Notes under the pieces: generated by a model
The model's input: only the letters and a program-made list of their open reading frames with translations
Told to the model about the DNA's origin: nothing
Database searches by the model: none
Program-made: the position numbers and the translations under genes
Assembly (NCBI GenBank): GCA_046296195.1
Contig: JBKBLR010000007.1
Location: 1-64,000, forward strand
Source: Amphiplicatus sp046296195
Lineage (GTDB): Bacteria > Pseudomonadota > Alphaproteobacteria > Caulobacterales > Parvularculaceae
Reading direction: 5' to 3'
DNA length: 64,000 bases
In this document: positions 1-6,513 of the stretch, piece after piece
How positions within the stretch are numbered: position 1 is the stretch's first letter
Layout of the letters: each line of letters opens with the position of its first letter

Positions 1-160
1 ATAAAATGCTGGGCAAAAAATACCGCAGAAATAGAGAGCACCTTAACATTGATAAAGAGTATGTTAATTATAAAGAAAACCTTGACGCCGCCGCGTTAGG
101 GCGGCGTTTACCGTGCCGGTTTAGGGAACTTTCAGGACTCGCACGGGAAAGGTTTTCAAG
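1..160. other. AT-rich intergenic leader
   Basis: No gene is supported here. The first 80 bases are much more AT-rich than the rest of the window. An 8-bp perfect stem (85-92 with 100-107, 7-base loop) follows. Read leftward, this stem is followed by a T-rich stretch, so it could end a leftward transcript; read rightward it has no U-tract. A TTGATA hexamer at 49-54 and TATAAA-like bases near 69-74 are too close together for a convincing promoter. Confidence 0.4.
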
Positions 161-634
161 ATGCGCATTGTTCTCGCCCTCATCGCCGCCGCGCCCCTGG
201 CGCTGGCGCCCGCGGGGGCCGCGATGACGGCCCGCCAGATCGTCGAAAAGGAAACCGTCGTCGTCGACGCCGACGGCAAGCAGACGGTGAAGCGCGTTCC
301 CGCCGACAAGGTGACTCCGGGCGAAACCGTCGTCTATTCGATCCGCTACAAGAACGAGGCCGCCGCGCCCGCGGGCGATATCGTGCTTGTGATGCCGGTG
401 CCGAAGGAAGTCGCCTATGTGGAGGGATCGGTCGCCGCCGTCGACGGGGCGAACGTCTCCTTCTCCGCCGACGGCGGCGCGACCTATGTCGCGCGCGGGC
501 GCCTGACCGTCGTCGAAGGCGGCGAGACGCGCCCGGCGCGTGGAGACGAGATCACCCATATCAAATGGACGCTGACGGCGCCGGTCGCGCCGAAGGCCGA
601 AGGCGAAGTTTCCTACAAGGCCGTGCTGCGGTAG
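161..634 (+). CDS. secreted DUF11-like beta-sandwich protein
   Basis: This 157-residue protein has a clear signal peptide (residues 1 to about 20, a hydrophobic Ala/Leu run ending in PAGAAM), so it is probably periplasmic or exported. Residues 45-157 resemble one DUF11-type repeat: a gated 'PGETVVYSIRYKNEA' opening, a 'VMPVPKEVAYVEGS' core and a closing 'VSYKAVLR' strand. This is a beta-sandwich fold often found in surface proteins. The start has AAAGG about 7 bases upstream. Function is unknown. It appears to be the first gene of a rightward run that continues into an SDR enzyme and a photolyase, but a hairpin separates it from the SDR gene. Confidence 0.75.
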   Translation: MRIVLALIAAAPLALAPAGAAMTARQIVEKETVVVDADGKQTVKRVPADKVTPGETVVYSIRYKNEAAAPAGDIVLVMPVPKEVAYVEGSVAAVDGANVSFSADGGATYVARGRLTVVEGGETRPARGDEITHIKWTLTAPVAPKAEGEVSYKAVLR

Positions 635-653
635 GCGGAACGGAACCGGCGTC

Positions 654-675
654 GCGCCGTCTGCGTAGACGGCGC
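654..675 (+). other. 9-bp perfect hairpin abutting a start codon
   Basis: Bases 654-662 pair perfectly with 667-675 around a 4-base loop, and the ATG of the next gene begins at 676. There is no Shine-Dalgarno-like sequence between hairpin and start, and no U-tract after it. It may be a weak terminator of the upstream gene or a translational control element. Confidence 0.45.
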
Positions 676-1353
676 ATGACCGGCTTTCCCCGTTCCGCGC
701 TCGTCATCGGCGAATCAGGCGGCATCGGCGGCGCTGTGGCGCGCCGGCTCGAGGCCGCAGCGCGCGTCACGCGCCTGTCTCGCCGCGCCGACGAATTCGA
801 CATCACGAGCGAGCGCAGCGTCGCCGCCGCCGCCGCGCGTCTTCAGGCCGAGCGCTTCGACCTGATCTTTGTTGCAACGGGCGTTCTCGAGAGCGCGGGC
901 GCGGGTCCTGAAAAATCCTTCGCCACACTCGACCCCGATGCGATGGCGCGCGTTTACGCCGTCAACGCCATCGGCCCGGCGCTCATCGTCAAGCATTTCG
1001 CGCCGCTCTTGCCCGCGAAGGAGCGCAGCGTCATCGCGTTTCTCTCGGCGCGGGTCGGCTCGATCGGCGACAACCGGCTCGGGGGCTGGATGAGCTATCG
1101 GGCCTCGAAAGCGGCGCTCAACCAGATCGTGCGCTGCGCGAGCATCGAGCTACGCCGCACGCGGCCCGAGGCGATCGCGCTCGCTCTTCATCCTGGCACC
1201 ATCGATACCGCGCTGACGCGGAAATACGCTGGCGGCCGCTTCACCGCGACGCCTGAGGAATGCGCCGAGAACCTCCTGCGCCTCTCAACGCAGGCGACGC
1301 CGGAGATGTCGGGCCGCTTCTTCGCCTATGACGGGTCGGAGATTGCGTGGTGA
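676..1353 (+). CDS. short-chain dehydrogenase/reductase
   Basis: This 225-residue protein is a classical SDR of the short C-factor-like type. The N-terminal 'ALVIGESGGIGGAVARRL' is the glycine-rich Rossmann loop for NAD(P), and 'VNAIGPALIVKHFAPLL' is the conserved region after strand 4. Catalytic Ser and YxxxK are visible in 'FLSARVGSI' and 'SYRASKAALNQ', and 'LHPGTIDTALT' is the usual segment after the active site. The substrate cannot be told from sequence. The gene overlaps the start of the photolyase gene by 7 bases, so the two are probably translationally coupled. The ATG at 676 lies directly after a stable hairpin and has no obvious ribosome-binding site. Confidence 0.85.
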   Translation: MTGFPRSALVIGESGGIGGAVARRLEAAARVTRLSRRADEFDITSERSVAAAAARLQAERFDLIFVATGVLESAGAGPEKSFATLDPDAMARVYAVNAIGPALIVKHFAPLLPAKERSVIAFLSARVGSIGDNRLGGWMSYRASKAALNQIVRCASIELRRTRPEAIALALHPGTIDTALTRKYAGGRFTATPEECAENLLRLSTQATPEMSGRFFAYDGSEIAW

Positions 1354-2882
1354 CGCGCGCCCTTGTCGTCATTCTCGGCGACCAGCTGTCGAGGCGGCTT
1401 GCGAGCCTCAGGGCGGCTGAGAAATCGAAAGACGTGATCGTGATGGGCGAGCCCGCCGCCGACATCACCCACGCGAACCATCACAAGAAATCGATCATCC
1501 TCATTCTCTCGGCGATGCGCCATTTCGCCGGGGCGCTGCGAGAGGATGGATGGCGCCTCGATTACGCCCGTCTTGAGGACGAGGTCGCGCCGCGGACCTT
1601 CACCGACATGATCGCCGCTTCGGTCGCGCGCCGTCGCCCGAAAAGGATCGTCATCGTCGAGCCCGGCGACTGGGCCGTGCTCGAGGAAGTGAAGGGCTGG
1701 GCGGACCGCTTCGGCCTGCCGGTCGAGATCCTCGAGGACGACCGGTTCATCGCCGGCCACGCCGAGTTCGACGCCTGGGCCGCGGGGAGGAAATCGCTGC
1801 GGATGGAGTTCTTCTATCGTGAGATGCGGCGGAAGACGGGCCTGTTGATGGATGGGGAAGAGCCGGCCGGCGGCCAGTGGAATTTCGATCATGACAACCG
1901 CCAGCCCGCGAAGGGCGGCGCGCGCTTTCAAGGACCGATGCGGTTCATGCCGGACGAGACGACGCGCGCCGTCGTCGCGCTCGTCAAAGATCGGTTCACG
2001 GAGCATTTCGGCGCGGCGGAGCCGTTCTGGTTCGCCGTGACGTCCAAAGATGCGGAGAAGGCGCTTGACCATTTCATCCGGTCGGGCCTTGCCGGCTTCG
2101 GCGACACGCAGGACGCGATGCTGAGGGGCGAGCGCTTCCTCAATCATTCGGTCCTGTCGATCTATTTGAATATCGGTCTTCTCGATCCTGTGGAAGTCTG
2201 CCGCCGCGCCGAGGAAGCGTGGCGCAGGGGAAAGGCGCCCCTCAACGCCGTCGAGGGGTTCATTCGTCAGATCATCGGATGGCGCGAATTCATCCGCGGC
2301 GTTTATTGGCGCGAGGGGCCGGACTATGCGCGCCGGAACGCGCTCCGCGCTGAGCGAAAGCTGCCGTGGTTCTACTGGTCGGGCGAGACGAAGATGGCGT
2401 GCGTCAAAGCGGCCGTCGAGCAGACGCGCGAGGAAGCCTATGCCCATCACATCCAGCGGCTGATGGTGACGGGGACCTTCGCGCTGATTACCGGGATCGA
2501 CCCCTATGAGGTCCATCGCTGGTATCAGGCCGTCTACGCCGACGCCTTCGACTGGGTCGAGGTTCCGAACGTCATCGGCATGTCGCAGTTCGCCGACGGC
2601 GGCCTGCTCGCGTCAAAGCCCTACGCGGCGTCCGGCGCCTATATCAACCGGATGTCGGATTATTGTAGCGGATGCGCCTACAAGGTCGCGAGGAAGACCG
2701 AGACGGACGCTTGCCCGTTCAACGCGCTCTATTGGGACTTCATTGCGCGTCATGAGGCGCGGTTCGCCGCAAATCCGCGCATGGCGACGATCTATGCGAG
2801 CTGGCGGAAGATGACGTCCGCGCAGCGGGCCGCGTTGCGCGCGAAGGCGTCAGCTCTCCTCGAGACTCTGGAGATGCTCTGA
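1347..2882 (+). CDS. phrB: iron-sulfur bacterial cryptochrome / (6-4) photolyase, PhrB-like
   Basis: This 511-residue protein matches the FeS-BCP branch of the cryptochrome/photolyase family, whose members carry FAD, a ribolumazine antenna and a [4Fe-4S] cluster; Agrobacterium PhrB repairs (6-4) photoproducts. The N-terminal Rossmann domain begins 'ALVVILGDQLS'. The FAD-binding helical domain includes 'HHIQRLMVTGTFALI'. Four cysteines at 352, 440, 443 and 456 have the spacing expected for the cluster ligands. Translation probably starts at GTG 1347 (a second GTG follows at 1350), overlapping the SDR stop codon. DNA repair is more likely than pure light sensing, but sequence alone cannot separate the two. 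The gene converges on the response-regulator gene with only 8 bases between stop codons. Confidence 0.9.
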   Translation: MVTRALVVILGDQLSRRLASLRAAEKSKDVIVMGEPAADITHANHHKKSIILILSAMRHFAGALREDGWRLDYARLEDEVAPRTFTDMIAASVARRRPKRIVIVEPGDWAVLEEVKGWADRFGLPVEILEDDRFIAGHAEFDAWAAGRKSLRMEFFYREMRRKTGLLMDGEEPAGGQWNFDHDNRQPAKGGARFQGPMRFMPDETTRAVVALVKDRFTEHFGAAEPFWFAVTSKDAEKALDHFIRSGLAGFGDTQDAMLRGERFLNHSVLSIYLNIGLLDPVEVCRRAEEAWRRGKAPLNAVEGFIRQIIGWREFIRGVYWREGPDYARRNALRAERKLPWFYWSGETKMACVKAAVEQTREEAYAHHIQRLMVTGTFALITGIDPYEVHRWYQAVYADAFDWVEVPNVIGMSQFADGGLLASKPYAASGAYINRMSDYCSGCAYKVARKTETDACPFNALYWDFIARHEARFAANPRMATIYASWRKMTSAQRAALRAKASALLETLEML

Positions 2883-2890
2883 TCGGCGCC

Positions 2891-3580
2891 TCAGAGCGCC
2901 AGACGGTAGCCGCCGGCTTCGGTGACGAGGATCTTCGCCTCGCCGGGATCGGGCTCGATCTTCTGCCGCAGGCGATAGACGTGCGTTTCGAGCGTGTGCG
3001 TCGTCACGCCGGAATTATATCCCCAGACCTCGTCGAGAAGCACGTCGCGCGTCACCGCCTTGCCGCCGGCGCGATAGAGGAATTTGAGGATAGAGGCTTC
3101 CTTTTCGGTGAGCTTGATCTTCCGGTCGGCGTCCGAAACCAGCATCTTTACGGCCGGGCGGAATTCGTAGGGCCCGATCTTGAAGACCGCGTCTTCGCTC
3201 TGCTCGTGGCTCCTCAGATGCGCGCGAATGCGGGCGAGCAGCACGGCGAACTTGAACGGCTTCGTCACATAGTCGTTGGCGCCGGAGTTGAGCCCCAGGA
3301 CCTCGTCGGCGTCAGTGTCGGCGCCCGTCAGCATGATGATAGGCGATTTGAAGCCGTTCTTGCGCATCACCTGGCAGGCCTCGCGCCCGTCCATGTCGGG
3401 GAGGCCGATGTCGAGCAGGACGAGGTCGATATGCGCCTCGTCCTTGGTGCGCTGGATCGCGGCGCCCGCGGTCGCGACAGCCTCGACGGCGAATTCCTCA
3501 TGATGTGCGAACTGGTCGAGCAGCGTTTCGCGAAGGAGCTCGTCGTCGTCGACGAGCAGGATCTTTCTGGCGCGCGCCAT
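2891..3580 (-). CDS. cenR: OmpR-family response regulator, CenR-like
   Basis: This is a 229-residue receiver plus winged-helix regulator. Receiver features are an acidic pocket near residues 11-13, phospho-acceptor Asp57 in 'VLLDIGLPDMDG', Thr85 and Lys107 (KPF). The DNA-binding domain ends 'VTTHTLETHVYRLRQKIEPD'. Segments such as 'ANDYVTKPFKFAVLLARIRA' and 'HEQSEDAVFKIGPYEF' are typical of CenR, an essential alphaproteobacterial cell-envelope regulator. As I recall, Caulobacter cenR also lies not far from leuS and parAB. No histidine kinase is adjacent. An ATG at 3589 is possible, but its purine run touches the start codon, so 3580 is preferred. The CenR assignment is an inference from sequence and neighbourhood. 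Confidence 0.8.
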   Translation of the reverse strand: MARARKILLVDDDELLRETLLDQFAHHEEFAVEAVATAGAAIQRTKDEAHIDLVLLDIGLPDMDGREACQVMRKNGFKSPIIMLTGADTDADEVLGLNSGANDYVTKPFKFAVLLARIRAHLRSHEQSEDAVFKIGPYEFRPAVKMLVSDADRKIKLTEKEASILKFLYRAGGKAVTRDVLLDEVWGYNSGVTTHTLETHVYRLRQKIEPDPGEAKILVTEAGGYRLAL

Positions 3581-3639
3581 GCAGGTCATCTCTCTCTTGG
3601 TCAGGCTGGCGGCTGATAGACCTAAAGGCCGCCGCCGCC

Positions 3640-3669
3640 AAAATCAAAATCCTATCACGCCGCCGTGAT
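3640..3669 (-). terminator. possible leftward intrinsic terminator after yggS
   Basis: A 6-bp stem (3654-3659 with 3664-3669, 4-base loop) is followed on the minus strand by a T-rich stretch interrupted by a few purines. It lies just past the yggS stop and before the response-regulator gene. The stem is short, so confidence is modest. Confidence 0.4.
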
Positions 3670-3677
3670 TATCGCTT

Positions 3678-4364
3678 TCATGCTTTTCTTGCACCGAAAA
3701 GCGCCGAACCGATGCGCACATGCGTCGCGCCGAGCGTCGCGGCGATGTCGTAATCGCCGCTCATCCCCATCGACAGCATCGGCAATTGGTTGCGACGCGC
3801 GATTTTCGCCAGCAGCGCGAAATGCGGCGCGGGCGGCTCATCCGCCGGGGGAACGCACATCAGCCCTTCGATGGCGAGACCATGCCGGGCGCGGCATTCC
3901 TCGATAAACGAATCGGTTTCCTCAGGCAGGACGCCGGCCTTTTGCGGCTCAGCGCCGGTGTTGACCTGAATAAGAAGCCGCGGCCTGCGGTCCTGGCGCG
4001 CGATTTCCGCGGCGATCGCGGCGGCGATCTTCGGCCGGTCGACGGTTTCGATGACGTCGAAGAGGGCGACCGCCTCGGCCGCCTTGTTCGATTGCAGCGG
4101 GCCGATCAGGCGCAATTCGATGTCGGGATGGGCGGCCCGGATCGCCGGCCATTTCGCCTTCGCCTCCTGCACGCGGTTCTCACCGAAGACGCGAAGGCCG
4201 GCGGCGATGGCGCGCTCAATCGCCGCCCGGCCTTGCGTCTTGGCGACGGCGACAATGACCGGCGCCGCCGCGCGGCCCGATTCCTCCAGCGCGCGGGCGA
4301 GGCGCTGATTGATCGCGGCGAGATTGGCGGCGATATCGTCGGCGGGATGGTCGGTCGATGTCAT
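3678..4364 (-). CDS. yggS: YggS/PLPBP-family PLP homeostasis protein
   Basis: This 228-residue protein is of normal length for the PLP-binding YggS/PROSC family, which buffers pyridoxal phosphate and affects amino- and keto-acid pools. The PLP-binding lysine is Lys42 in 'VAVAKTQ'. Other family marks are 'GLRVFGENRVQEAKAKW', 'LRLIGPLQSNKA', 'LLIQVNTGAEPQKAG', 'GLMCVPP' and 'LSMGMSGDYDIAATLGATHVRIGSALFG'. The gene is transcribed leftward, toward the response-regulator gene, and its start lies 6 bases from the divergent thiamine-phosphate-synthase-like gene. The shared spacer is too short for two ordinary promoters, so at least one promoter must lie inside the opposite gene. Confidence 0.93.
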   Translation of the reverse strand: MTSTDHPADDIAANLAAINQRLARALEESGRAAAPVIVAVAKTQGRAAIERAIAAGLRVFGENRVQEAKAKWPAIRAAHPDIELRLIGPLQSNKAAEAVALFDVIETVDRPKIAAAIAAEIARQDRRPRLLIQVNTGAEPQKAGVLPEETDSFIEECRARHGLAIEGLMCVPPADEPPAPHFALLAKIARRNQLPMLSMGMSGDYDIAATLGATHVRIGSALFGARKA

Positions 4365-4370
4365 GAGGGA

Positions 4371-4994
4371 TTGCGGACGCGCGCCGCGAGACTAGCAGCC
4401 GCCGCGCAGGCGCTCAAACAGGCGTCGGGCGCTCTCGCGCCATTTTCGCTCGCCTTCATGACCGACGGGCGCCGCATCGCCGATCCGGAGCCTGTTTTGC
4501 GCGCCCTGCCGGCGGGATCGGCTGTCATCTTTCGCGATTACGACCATTCGCGACGCGCGGCGATCGCCCGCCGTTTTCTTTCGATCTGCCGCGGGCGCGG
4601 CGTCCTGTTTCTCGTCGCGGGCGATCAGCGCCTCGCCGCGGCCGTCGGCGCCGACGGCGTCCATTGGCCGGCGGGCGGGCGGACGGCGGATGTCCGGGCG
4701 CGCGCGCCGGGCCTTGTGTCCGTCGCCTGCCACGGCGCGGCTGACCTTGCGCGCGCGCGGCGGCTCGGCGCCGATGTCGCGCTTTTGTCGCCGGTCTTTC
4801 CGACGCGCAGTCATCAGGAGGCGGAGCATCTCGGGCCTGCGCGGTTCCTGGCGATCGCCGCCGCCTCGCCGCTGCCCGTGCTGGCGCTCGGCGGTGTTGA
4901 TGCGACGAACGCCGCATTGCTCGATGGGCGCAATGTCGCAGGTCTCGCCGCGATCGGCGCCTTCGTCACCGGCCCGCCATCGCCGCGATCTTGA
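4371..4994 (+). CDS. thiamine phosphate synthase-like protein (ThiE/TenI fold)
   Basis: This 207-residue protein has a ThiE/TenI-like TIM barrel: 'GADGVHWPAGG', 'SVACHGAADLARARRLGADVALLSPVFPT', and a closing 'PLPVLALGGVDATNAALL' phosphate-binding region. True ThiE joins the pyrimidine and thiazole moieties of thiamine; this divergent alphaproteobacterial branch may not do so. I chose TTG 4371 because the residues between it and the first ATG (4458) continue the N-terminal helix seen in this subgroup ('LRTRAARLAAAAQALKQ'). The ATG at 4458 would remove that helix. The 3' end overlaps holA, on the other strand, by 29 bases. No other thiamine gene is nearby. Confidence 0.7.
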   Translation: MRTRAARLAAAAQALKQASGALAPFSLAFMTDGRRIADPEPVLRALPAGSAVIFRDYDHSRRAAIARRFLSICRGRGVLFLVAGDQRLAAAVGADGVHWPAGGRTADVRARAPGLVSVACHGAADLARARRLGADVALLSPVFPTRSHQEAEHLGPARFLAIAAASPLPVLALGGVDATNAALLDGRNVAGLAAIGAFVTGPPSPRS

Positions 4995-6021
4995 ACAGCG
5001 CCCGCTCCGCGATTTCGAGATCGGGAAGCCCGGTCGATTTCGCGCCAAGCTCGGCGTCGAGCAGGATGTCGAGCGCGGCCTCGATCTTCGACAGGGGCCA
5101 GCGGCGCAGCCGTGCCTCGAAGTTGCGTTTCTCCATGAAGAACACCGGCGGGCGCAAGCGCCCCATGGCGGTCTCCGCGCTCAGGCCCTCGGCGATCATG
5201 CCTTGCGCGGTTCGAAGCCGCGTCATCTCGCGTTGGGCGAGGCGGAGCGTGCCGATCGGGCCCGATCCTGCGCCCTCAAGGCGGTGGAGCGCGAGCGCAA
5301 GGCGCCCCGGCGCGCCGTCGGCGGCGGCTTTCGCCGCTTCATCGCCGGCATCGGAGATCGTGTCGACGAGGCTCGCCTTCACGTCTTCAAGGCTGATCGT
5401 CCCCGGCCCCTGCCGGACGGCTTTCGGACCCTTGTAGAGCATGAGCTTGTCGATCTCGGCGCGCGAGACGCCGCGATCCTCGCCGAGAAAGCTGACGAGA
5501 AGGCCGAGCGCGTCATCGTCAAAGCGCAGATCCTCCGCGCGCGCGGCTTCGACGGCGATGGCGCGGATGTCGGCGGGCGCGTCGGCGTAGCAGGGAAGGG
5601 CGAGGCAGCTTGTCGATTTTTCGAAGGTCTTGCGCAGGCCCGACGCCGCGCCGAGATCGCCCGCCTCGACAATCAAGATCCCGTTCGGCTTCAGATTGCC
5701 CGTGTCGAGCCCGGCGACGGCGATCTTCGCGGCCTCGGCGGCGCTCTCGCCGCTCGTCCTGATACGGATGACCCGCTCGCCGCCCATCAGCGACAGCGCG
5801 CAAAGCTCGTCAGCGAGGCGCGAGGGCGCGCCCTTGAGGTCGCCGTCCTGGAGATCGAGAGCGTTGAACGGATCCTTAAGATCCGGCGTCACGAGGCGGG
5901 CGATCCTGTCCGCCCGCTCGCGCACGAGGCCGAGATCGGGCCCATAGACGAGGACGGCGCCGACGCTCTTGTCGCGGCGCGCGAGGAAGGCGTCGATCGC
6001 CTTGCCTTTGAGCGCCGTCAT
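4966..6021 (-). CDS. holA: DNA polymerase III delta subunit
   Basis: This 351-residue protein is the delta subunit of the clamp loader, which opens the beta sliding clamp. Length and architecture fit: an AAA+-like N-terminal fold without a working Walker A ('VGAVLVYGPDLGLVRERADRI'), a central helical region ('LVSFLGEDRGVSRAEIDKLMLY') and a C-terminal collar domain ('LRLAQREMTRLRTAQ'). It overlaps the lptE stop by 4 bases, so leuS-lptE-holA is probably one leftward operon. This order is common in alphaproteobacteria. Its own end overlaps the convergent ThiE-like gene. Confidence 0.92.
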   Translation of the reverse strand: MTALKGKAIDAFLARRDKSVGAVLVYGPDLGLVRERADRIARLVTPDLKDPFNALDLQDGDLKGAPSRLADELCALSLMGGERVIRIRTSGESAAEAAKIAVAGLDTGNLKPNGILIVEAGDLGAASGLRKTFEKSTSCLALPCYADAPADIRAIAVEAARAEDLRFDDDALGLLVSFLGEDRGVSRAEIDKLMLYKGPKAVRQGPGTISLEDVKASLVDTISDAGDEAAKAAADGAPGRLALALHRLEGAGSGPIGTLRLAQREMTRLRTAQGMIAEGLSAETAMGRLRPPVFFMEKRNFEARLRRWPLSKIEAALDILLDAELGAKSTGLPDLEIAERALFKIAAMAGR

Positions 6022-6506
6022 CGGCCGTCCCGGGCCTCGGCGATCTTCAAGAGCGCGTCGCGCTCGATGTCCTCGACGAGCTGGGCGGCCGCCTTCTCCT
6101 TCGCCTGCTGCTCGGCGTAGAGGGTCGAATATTGCGAGTTGACGACGTTGAACGAGGCGATCGAGACGACATTGCCGACATAACGCTTTCCGGTGGCGCG
6201 CTCGACGAGCGTGTAATCTCCGACGAGGCGGTAATTATACCGCGTGACCGAGGCGTCGAGCTGGACGGCGAGCCGTTCGGCCTGTTCGGCGGCCTTGACC
6301 GATAGATCGTAGAGCGCCTCGCCGCCGCCGCGCATGCGCCGGGCGAAGGCGCGTTCGACGATCGGCGCGACGCCTTCGGCCGCATCGACATTGACGAGCG
6401 CCATTCTCGTCAGGCCGGCCCCGCCGCCTTCCGCCGTCGCGTAGAGCGGACGAAAGCCGCAGGAAGCGAGCGACAGCGCGGCGGCGATGATCAGTAGGCG
6501 GAGCAT
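6018..6506 (-). CDS. lptE: LPS-assembly lipoprotein LptE
   Basis: This 162-residue lipoprotein has a signal peptide ending in the lipobox LASC (Cys16) followed by 'GFRPLY', the hallmark start of mature LptE. LptE plugs the LptD barrel in the outer membrane and is needed for lipopolysaccharide export. The remainder fits the small alpha/beta LptE domain, with 'RYNYRLVGDYTLVERATGKR' and a C-terminal helix 'AQLVEDIERDALLKIAEA'. It sits 7 bases after leuS and overlaps holA by 4 bases, the standard leuS-lptE-holA arrangement, which supports the call despite low sequence conservation in the family. Confidence 0.9.
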   Translation of the reverse strand: MLRLLIIAAALSLASCGFRPLYATAEGGGAGLTRMALVNVDAAEGVAPIVERAFARRMRGGGEALYDLSVKAAEQAERLAVQLDASVTRYNYRLVGDYTLVERATGKRYVGNVVSIASFNVVNSQYSTLYAEQQAKEKAAAQLVEDIERDALLKIAEARDGR

Positions 6507-6513
6507 GCGGCCC

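Noticed and set aside
49..74. Promoter for the DUF11-like gene (TTGATA ... TATAAA)
   Set aside because: The elements are only 13-14 bases apart, too close for a standard promoter.
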